Assembly (NCBI GenBank): GCA_023014485.1
Contig: JAJOZX010000944.1
Span: 529,501-593,500 of the forward strand
DNA: 64,000 nt
Source: Bathynomus jamesi
Lineage: Eukaryota; Arthropoda; Malacostraca; Isopoda; Cirolanidae
Direction of reading: 5' to 3'
The notes beneath the pieces were generated by a model. The model saw only the letters and a program-made list of their open reading frames with translations. It was not told where the DNA came from and did not search any database. Shown here in pieces: positions 51,001 to 61,265 of the stretch. The translations under genes and the position numbers were made by a program. Position 1 is the stretch's first letter. Each line of letters starts with the position of its first letter.

Positions 51001-54000
51001 TACAATGTTGCGAAAACCTGAAGTACGAAGTAGCAAAACAGCTGTATACTTGATAGTTTCATTCAAAATTGGTAAACAAATTCTGGAAAAACCCGCTTTC
51101 AATCTGCCACCGAAACCAGATTATTCCAGATTTTGCTTACCAAAACATTTAGGCTTCATTAACCAATCAGAAGAGTCATTCAGTACAGTATTTTAAGGTA
51201 GCCAATCGGCCAGGATAGATTGCAAAAACTTTGAAAATCAGCTGTTGTTAAACTCAATTAGAAATTTTGTACATAATGCATACTACTTATAATAAATTAG
51301 ATAATAAATTATAGTTCTTAATAAAGGGTGGGGGAATATAGTGGTATAAATAACTCAATTCTGGACCCACGAGTGTTTGGCAGGTTGTGGTCCGGAGCGC
51401 CTCATACAGACACTAAACACCATTCGGGTCTTGTAAAATCAATACTAAAATAAATCCTTTTCATATTTTTCTATTAATTCCAGATTAACAATTACTGTAC
51501 AGTAAAAAAAATACAGCAAAAATACAGCGTTTCGGATAAGTTTTGTAGGATGCTGGTGATTGGTCGATGCACCGACCAGTGAATCAGCAGTGAATGAAAC
51601 AGAGATGATCCGTTTAATATATAAATTATGAAGTACAACTTAATACAGAATCATCATCATCATTATTATTATTGAGCGGGCAATTGCATCAGACTTTACG
51701 TCAGCATTTTCTCTCACCGAGAAAAATGCGCACAGGTACTTAACCAAAACACTTGGCGCATGATTTTGAACTACCTTTTAATGCGTTGTCATCTCGATTG
51801 GAACACAGTACATACACGAAGAACAGTCATTTATAATTCAGTTACCTCTTTGCCAGTATTTAGTGTAAGTTTAACTTTGCCACAGGACGTTTCTTCAGCT
51901 TTCTTAACATAAGAATTATTCAGTATTTCCGCTCCTTCACCCTGCACTTTTTTCATTGTCCACTGGGATAGGTATTCAGGAAGGACCTTGCCCATATTTC
52001 CTGACTCTGGAAATACCTGAGTAACTGTTCCTTTTCCATTTTTACCTGCAAGCAAATTACGTTTAAAATTACACAAAAATGAATATAGAGTACCAGCGAA
52101 ATGATCACGCTCTTAAGTGTTGCGCGAACTCTTATCTACCACAAAGATACTTTACTATTTCATTATAGGATTAGAAGAACTCTGGTCGTTAAAGGAAAGA
52201 TTTTGTTGAGCTAATACGGAGGTTAATTCAGAAGGCACCGAGTTGACGATGTTTTGAGGCTGTTTAACCTCCTCCGTGACAATATAGGTCATATGACGGA
52301 GAGGACCTACAGCCTTACGTGGGATCCGAACCACGAGTCGCTACATCATCTAGACGTATTGGACGGTCATCCATCCAGCTACTATCGAGACCCAATGTCA
52401 CTTGCCTTCGCTGGCCACGACGTAGCTCCCTCGCGTTAAGTAAAACAAATATTGAAAGAAATTATGAAAAATCATTAGAATTAATTTTTAGGTGCATAAT
52501 GAGCTCAGGTGACGCTCAGAGTTAATACCCATTCTTCTCCGTCTGGGGAGATGGGAGTTCCGGATGCTACCTGTTAAAAAAAAAAAAGTTTCTGTCACTG
52601 ATTATTTCACATACACCAGAAAGATTTTTCTGTCAGGGCCATACACTTTGTCCATTTGTGAGACTCAAAATATAAGTTTGTTTAACCACTCATCACACGT
52701 AAGGCTTGCTTCTTCCGTAATAAGAGCATTAAATGTAATGAAGAACCGATCTTAATTCCTATCGACCTTCCCCAACAAACAAATTTACATAACCGACATT
52801 CCAAGTTTAAACTGTCAATATACTAAGAGACTACGGAACACTGTCTTACATTTATATCCCAAGGCACATGCCAGTTCAGAACCAAGAAAACCGCCTCCAA
52901 CAATAGTGACGTGCTTCCCACTCTCCACTATTTGGTGAAGATTTTGGAAATCGGAAACAGTACGGAATAAGGTTACATGTTTCTTAACCTCTTCTCCTTT
53001 GCTGTCAAAAACTGGCAGAGATTTCGGTCTTCCACCTGTAAAAAATAATTGGTTGAAGTGTGGTATGATATTTACCTTCGGATAAAGGTCCCAATTTTCA
53101 CCTTTACTGCGTACCCATTAATAACTGTTCAAATGTCCTATGGTATTCAGTACAGATGTATTTTAAGTACGTTGAAACGAAGCGTCATGGTAAATATTAT
53201 CTCGCTCAAATCAACAACAGTTCAAAAGAATTCTAATTCAAGCTCTTTTTATGATGTAAGAGCATTTAGTTAAGAATAAGAAAAACTAATTCGAAAGAGA
53301 ATGCAGATTACGCAAACCTCTGGCTTAATAATCAAATAATTCCAAATTTACCTGTTGCTAAAAGACATTTATCGTAAGTAACTTCTGTTCCATCATCTAA
53401 ATAAACTCTTCTGTTTGTGGGATCAATTTTCACAACCTCTTTGCCTTTCAAAATTGCTATTCCTCCATTTTCGTTGGCAGATAACTTTTCTACTGGAATG
53501 TAATATTCATCATGCTCGAAGAAGACACTGCAAAAATAAGAGAAAACTTTATATATGAAAACAATCGCACGCACTAGGGTTTGTATGCCCAACCTCTTGA
53601 ATAGAAGGTGAGGGGGGCTAGCCATTGCACTATGATGGGATAAACGTAACACAACCTGTAATACAGGGTGTCTCAAAAGTCACTATCTATTTTGAAAAAT
53701 AATGGGAATTACGAAAAACTGGTTTAAGACACGAAAAATATATTTATTTCAAAGTAAGTGCCACAAAGAATTAGTGCTATTTATTTATCTGTCTCCACAT
53801 GGCGACCATCACTGTCTCTACAGAGCTCAAAGCGATAAGTTGTTTCCCGGAACACACTTTCCAGCATTTGAGGTTATTTTCTGAACTGCATCGGTAATAC
53901 GATTTCGAAGTTCGGCTACATCACTAATTCTTCTACCAGTGTACACCTTAGACTTAATGAAACCCCAGGCGAAAAAATCTAATGGTGTTAAATCGGGTGA

Positions 54001-54627
54001 ACGTGCTGCCCATGGTTGTGTTCCTCCACGACCAATCCAGCGACCGGGGAAGCGTCTGTCAAGATAATCACGTACAATTATTGCATAATGGCACGGTGCT
54101 CCATCCTGCTGAAAAACTAGTGTGTCAAGAATGCCATCTGTAAGAAGTTGAGGTTCGAGGAATTGTTCAAGCATGTCAAGATAATAAACCAACTAACTTT
54201 TTTTAAATACACAAATTTGCACCAGAAGTACATATCTTTATGCTAGCATAGCATTTTTTAAAAAAACATCTAATGTCACCGAAATAGATAGTGACTTTTG
54301 AGACACCTTGTACATTTAAACTGAGGAAACCATAAGACTTCCACATTCAGAGGCATTTTACCTGCTAAAGTAAAGCATAAAACTTGAAGACCAAATTAAA
54401 TAAAATAAATAGCCCAATTTAACAATTATTTGTTAAAATTATTGTAACAAAAATTTGATTTTATCAATAAAGATCATTTAATTCAATTCAATATAACACA
54501 AGGTAATGACCAGCATTTAAGTCAAACTATCTGGTGCAATGCTGGGGGTACCATATATGGAATATCATGCAAGAATGCGAATGCATGCATATTATATACT
54601 GTACACACACACACACACACACATATA

Positions 54628-54689
<62 letters not shown>

Positions 54690-57600
54690 ATTATTTCACG
54701 AAACACGTGAAAAATATTTATGATGAATAAAACCACGAAGGGAAAAGAAACACAGTGGTGATCAAGCGCTTTCGTCTAATGACATCCTCAGGAACACTGG
54801 AGTGAATAGAGAGTTCAAGACATATATATACAGGGTGTCCCATAAGTCCGGCATCATAGGAAAAATAAGAAAAAAAGGCAAAACAAAAGCTTTTATTTAC
54901 AGAACGTGCTCAATATGTCCACCATTGTTTTCAATACACAAATTCAGACGTGATACCCAGTCAGCAAGCACACAGTGAATGATGTCAGGAGTAATGGTGT
55001 TACATGTACCAATAATGCGCTGCCGCAAATGTTCAACACTCCTTAATTTCTCTGCGTATACCAGCGCTTTCAAGTGGCCCCAGAGATAAAATTCTAGTGG
55101 CGTGAGATCCGGGCTTCTAGCTGGCCATTCCACAGGCCCTCGACGTCCTATCCAATGACCAGGGAATTGTTGGTACAGGTATTCCCTTACTTGGGTGCTG
55201 TAATGTGCAGGAGCGCCGTCTTGCTGGAACCATGTTGGGAAATTTCCTTCTTCGTTCAAGACACTGGGAAATGCTTCTTCCTTGAGCATACGTAGGTAGG
55301 TGCCTCCAGTGACATGTTCATCGAAAAAGAGGGGGCCTATGATGCGATCCTTCCAAATGCCACACCATACCATCACCCGAGATGCACCTTGTTCCTTTGA
55401 AGAGGTATACCAGTGAGGGTTGTTTTGAGACCAGTAGCGGGTGTTCTGTCGATTTACCTCACCATTTCCATAAAAAACAGTCTCGTCACTGAACAGAATG
55501 GTGGATGGGAAATTGGCATCCGGAGCATATTGTTCCGTAGCCCATTCACAAAATTCCATCCGCCAGTCGGGATCATCATCGCTTAATTTCTGTAGGATCT
55601 GAAGTTTATATGGATGCCATTTGTGAGCCTGAAGAATGCGATGGATGCTACTTTTCGACACTCCTGTCTCGGCGGAGAATCGCCGAAGACACTTATTGGG
55701 ACTTCTGTTAAAATGAGCCAGGATAGCAGTCGCTGTATCATCGTCAGTGGACCTCCTTGAAGGTCCACTGCGTGGTTTATCTTATATGGATCCTGTTTCC
55801 TTAAACTTTGCAACAAGTCTGCTAACACAACTCTGTGTTATTGGCTCGCGGTCTGGATGCAGTCTGTTAAATCAGCAACGGCCTCTCTTTGACTCCGATT
55901 TCCTATGAATAGAATTATCTGGATTCGTTCTTCCTTGCAAACAGACATTATGGCCTGTAGAAAGAGAAAAATATGAATTATGGTTTGTAGAAATACACAT
56001 TTGTAAGGAAAACTAACAGTTTTAGCACTTTGCCTGAAATTCAACATAAGCTCAAATGGCTTGTTTACAGCCAATTTTTTATAGTTATTGTCTGAATGAT
56101 ACATTAGGTCACAAAAGAAAAAAGAAATGAAAAATATAAATTGGAAACAAAAATAGATAAAAAATTACAAAATGATGCCTAAATGATATATAGGTCACAA
56201 ACGAAATAAACAAAGAAATAAACACACAGATAAAAACAAAAATTGTAAGCGGCGCATACAAATTCAAGCTCAATTGGATAGTTTACAATCAGTTTAATAG
56301 ATGATGCCGAAATGATATATATGTCACAAAGAAATAAAATGAAGAAATAAACCTAAAAAAAATAAACTGATAAATAAATTGTAAGAGAAGCATACAAATT
56401 TATAATGGAAAAATTACCAAAGGTTTTTATAGTTATTGTCTAAATGACACATAGGTCACAAAAGAATAAAAAATACAAATATAAATTGGAAAAAAAAATT
56501 ACAAAATGATGCCTAAATGATATATAAAGAAATAAGAATATATAAGATATATAAGAAACATATAATTCTATATACAGGGTGTACATAAAGTCAGGATCTA
56601 TTTTTGTGAAGCACTTGGAAATTATATGGAATTCAATCATAAAATGATAAAGTGGTAACATTTATTAAATAATTAAGAGTAGGATTCGATGTGACGCCCA
56701 TCAGTATCCCTGCACAGCTCAAATCGTTCCGCAGCATTTCTAAACACATTCTGGAGCATTTGCGGGGTTATGTTATCTGCAGCAGTTCGTATACGTGTAC
56801 GTAAGTTTTCAAGACTCGTAATCTTCGTTTGATAGACGTGAGATTTGATAAAGCCCCATGCAAAGAAATCTAAAGGGGTTAAATCTGGTGATCTCGCTGG
56901 CCAAGGTCTGTTGCTTCCGGTCCGATCCAGCGATTTGGAAAACGTCCATTTAGATAATCCTGAACAATTTTGGCATAGTGACAAGGAGCACCATCATGTT
57001 GATAGACGACTCGACGTCAGGAGTGCGCACGTTTCTCTCCCGACCAGTGTCATGCATGTTTGCATGGAATGTTCCAGTTTCTCGCAGTCGCCGATGCAAA
57101 TGCGCAAACGTTTGGTGGTTTGGCACACGTCTGTTTGGGAAGCGCTGTCGGTACAACCTCTCAGCAGCTCTTCCGTTTCCATTGGCAGCCCCATACACCA
57201 TATGCATGTCAGCCATCTCAGCAGTCGTGAAGCGCTCCATGTTACGCGTACTACGTCCGATTTAAGAATGCCCGCGGCAAGCGCGAGTCTAGCCCACTTC
57301 ACCTTTTAGCTAATTGCAGCGGCGCCCTCTCGCGCCGAATGGTGACGTCAGCGGACATACACTTATAGACGAAAAGGGTTTGTCTTGGTGTTGCCTATCC
57401 CCCATTACAATTTGTACAGAAAGTTTTCAAACACCCTGTATATATTTTTTTTTGGAAACCTATTAGTCTTGAAAACACTATTCACTCCAGTGTTCCTGAG
57501 GATGTCATTAGACGAAAGTGCTTGAGCACCACTCTGTTTCTTTTCCCTTCGTGGTTTTATTCATTATATATATATACTGTACTATATATATAATATATAT

Positions 57601-58402
57601 ATATATACAGGGTGGGCCGTAAGTTTCCATACATAGGAAAATTTAAACGTTTGTTTTTATGTTTCAGATACCCTAAGAATATGCGTTTGTAAGATCTTGT
57701 TTACTGATGAAGCAAATTTTTACGTCAATGGAGAGGTTAATCGGCAAAACATACGTTATTGGAGTAATGCTAACCCTAACTGGCTGAGTCCGACGAAGAT
57801 GCAAGGTGCCGGTAAAGTGATGGTGTGGGCCGGGATATGGGGTGACAGAATTATTGGACCAATTTTTGTCAGTGGAAATCTTAATGCGAAAGGTATCTTA
57901 ACATGTTGCAAGAAGAGATTTTCCCATCCCTGCTAAACGAGGAAGGTAACTTCCCAGTTTACTTCCAGCAAGATGGAGCTCCACCTCATTATGGTCTTCA
58001 CGTGCGTCGGTATTTGGATCAGCAGCAGTTTCCGGATGCTTGGATTGGTCGGCGTGGTCCTGTGGAGTGGCCTCCCAGATCCCCAGATCTCACCCCCCTT
58101 GATTTCTATCTTTGGGGGCACTTGAAGGCCATGGTGTATCAGGAAAAGATACGAGACATAAATCATCTAAAGGAACGTATCACCAACGCCATTACAAGCA
58201 TAACGTCAACTGTGCTAATGCGTGTTCATCAACAGTGGGGAACACGTATTGAAATGCGTTTTCAAAACAATGGCAACCATGTAGAGCATATTATATAAAT
58301 AAAAATGGTTGTCCATAAAAAAATGTTTATTTTTCCTATGTATGGAAACTTACGGCCCACCCTGTATATATGTATATATATATGTATATATATATGTATA
58401 TA

Positions 58403-58439
<37 letters not shown>

Positions 58440-58653
58440 AATTATTTCACGAAAGTGACACGTGAAAAGTATTTATGATGAATAAAACCACGAAGGAAAA
58501 AAGAAACACAAACGGGTGCTCAAGCGCTTTCGTCTAATGACATCCTCAGGAACACTGGAGTGAAAGGACAGATCAAGGCAATATATAGGTTACAAAAATA
58601 AACATACATACATACATATTCATATATATATATATATACATATACATATACAT

Positions 58654-58701
<48 letters not shown>

Positions 58702-59604
58702 AGTAAGCATAGAAAAAATTGTGGGAGGAGCCAACATTTATAGTTTATGAAACAGATCACAAAAGAATAAAGAAATAAATATAAATATAAATTGAGAAAA
58801 AATTAATTACCAAATAGTGCCTTAGTGATATATATGTCACAGCCTAAATAATCATAAAGAAATAAACAGGCAAATAAAAAAACCACAAATATATATACAT
58901 ACATAATATATATATATATATATATATGTATAAAAAGACACTTTTAGCACTTTGGCCGACCTTCAATATAAATTCAAATGGCTTGTTTATGGAACAGGTC
59001 ACAAAAGAATAAAGAAATAAAAATAAATATAAATATTGTAAGTGGAGTCTATAAATTCAAGCTCAAAAGGGAAGTTTTACAATCAATTTAATAGATGATG
59101 CCAAATTGATATATATGTCACAAAGAAATAAAGAAATAAACCACAAAAAAAAAAAAAAAAAAATTAATTATTAAAAAAATAATAAAAAATAATAATAATA
59201 AATTGAAAGATAAATTTTAAGAGAGGCAACCAATTTATAAGGGAAAAAATAACCACATATGCATATTATAGTCACAAACGAATAAAAAAGTACAAGTAAA
59301 TATAAATTGGAAAACAAAATGATGCCTAGATGATATATAAAGAACAATAAAATATATATACAACATATATACGGTATATATACGAAATATAAACGCAATA
59401 TATACAGAATAATATATATATATATGCATAAGGGAAAAAAAATTACCAAATTTGTTTTTATAATTATTGTCTGAAAAAACGGTAGGTCGCAAAAGAATAA
59501 AGAAATAAAAATAAATATAAATTGAAAAAAAAATTACAAATAATACACGTACCCATGTATACCCGCATAACCAAATATATATACATATACACACATATAT
59601 ACAA

Positions 59605-59637
<33 letters not shown>

Positions 59638-61010
59638 CACATACAAGCTTGACAATCGCGAAATGAGAAATCATCGCGCAGAACCTTTGTGAGGTTGTAA
59701 GGTAAGGTAAGGTACATACACATATATATATATATATATACGTTTAACTGCATACATACATACATACATACATACATATACACACATACATATACACACA
59801 TATATACATACAAACACATTTAACTGCAATGACCACACACATACTCACATACACACATACACATACACGCATACAGCAAAAAATTGAAAAATAAAATTGA
59901 GAGAGAAACAAAAGACAAAAACAAATTTTTACCAAAGATTTAACAACCTGCCCTTTTTGTTTAAATCCATTCTGAAGGAATTCAGAGCAACGGGATCGAG
60001 TTGAAACAGACCTTTACTCATGTTAAGGTTATTTGTAAGTTGAATTATAGCCGACTCAAGAATATTTCTATTAACAATGTTGCTAGAGTGAAACAAAACA
60101 AACATTATTCCAATCAATACAATGGGATAACTCTGACAAATGGACAAAAAGGGCACTGGACAACTGTCCCGTTCTAACGGAATATTGATGCTGTTTTACA
60201 CGCGTTTGCAAATCCTTTCCCGTCTGACCTATGTAAAAGGAATCACATTGCTTACACCCAATTTTATAGATAATGCCTAAATTATTGGTAGGGCTATTTT
60301 TTACTATGATGTTTTTCACAATATTGTTATATGAAAAAACTACACTGATATCCAAAAGTTTAAGTACATTAGCAATGCCTAAGAAGCCCGGGAAAAATGG
60401 AAGTACTAAAATATTCTTTGACAAGGTGCGAGTGTTATTATTCACACGATAGAAGGTTCGTTTAGCCTTATTAAGACAAGATTCCATGAACGCAGATGGG
60501 TAACACAACTCACTTCCAATACCGTTGATATTTTCCAATTCGGCATCGATGTATTCCGGACTGGCGATCCTAAGAGCGCGGAGAAACATTGAGGAAAATA
60601 TGGCCTTTTTAATAGGGGTGTCATGTCCAGAGTAAAAGTGTACGTAGGACAAATTGTTTTTTTTTTCCGATAGATACTAAACTTAAAACACGGGCTATCC
60701 CTATGAACACGCACATCCAAAAACGGGATTGAGTTGTCTTGTTCCACTTCTAAAGTAAATTTAATGGAGGGGACTTGGTTTTGTGGTTTTTTTATTTGCC
60801 TGTTTATTTCTTTATGATTATTTAGGCTGTGACATATATATCACTAAGGCACTATTTGGTAATTAATTTTTTCTCAATTTATATTTATATTTATATTTAT
60901 TTTTATTTCTTTATTCTTTTGTGATCTGTTTCATAAACTATAAATGTTGGCTCCTCCCACAATTTTTTCTATGCTTACTATATATATGTGTGTGTATATA
61001 TAATATATAT

Positions 61011-61070
<60 letters not shown>

Positions 61071-61212
61071 TATGTATGTATGTATGTTTATTTTTGTAAC
61101 CTATATATTGCCTTGATCTGTCCTTTCACTCCAGTGTTCCTGAGGATGTCATTAGACGAAAGCGCTTGAGCACCCGTTTGTGTTTCTTTTTTCCTTCGTG
61201 GTTTTATTCATC

Positions 61213-61265
<53 letters not shown>

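Larger units (their letters stand above)
54690..57575. mobile_element. Penelope-like unit 1: inverted ends with ORF lost, filled by ITm elements
   Basis: 54690-54825 (CACGAAGGGAAAAGAAACAC, GCTTTCGTCTAATGACATCC) is inverted at 57465-57575 (GGATGTCATTAGACGAAAG). Between them lie repeat-rich DNA like that of unit 2 (55990-56570) and two ITm elements. No Penelope coding sequence remains. Units 1 and 2 share end sequences. Confidence 0.65.
58436..61213 (-). mobile_element. Penelope-like unit 2 with about 450-bp inverted flanks
   Basis: 58436-58890 is inverted at 60778-61213. Shared blocks include GCTTTCGTCTAATGACATCC, TGGGAGGAGCCAACATTTAT and GCCTAAATAATCATAAAGAA. AT-rich tandem sequence (58900-59900) and a truncated coding region lie inside. 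The coding region begins exactly at the inner edge of the right arm (about 60777). Inverted terminal duplications are known for Penelope-like elements. Confidence 0.85.

Noticed and set aside
53581..53676. N-terminal extension of the AIFM1 exon frame (MRHPVLQ...)
   Set aside because: It is intron sequence. The acceptor at 53529-53528 joins in phase with the upstream exon at 63112, and homology begins at SVFFEHDE.
59235..59819. 194-codon Tyr/Cys/Val-rich frame
   Set aside because: It is a translation of TA/CA microsatellite and Penelope-like repeat sequence.
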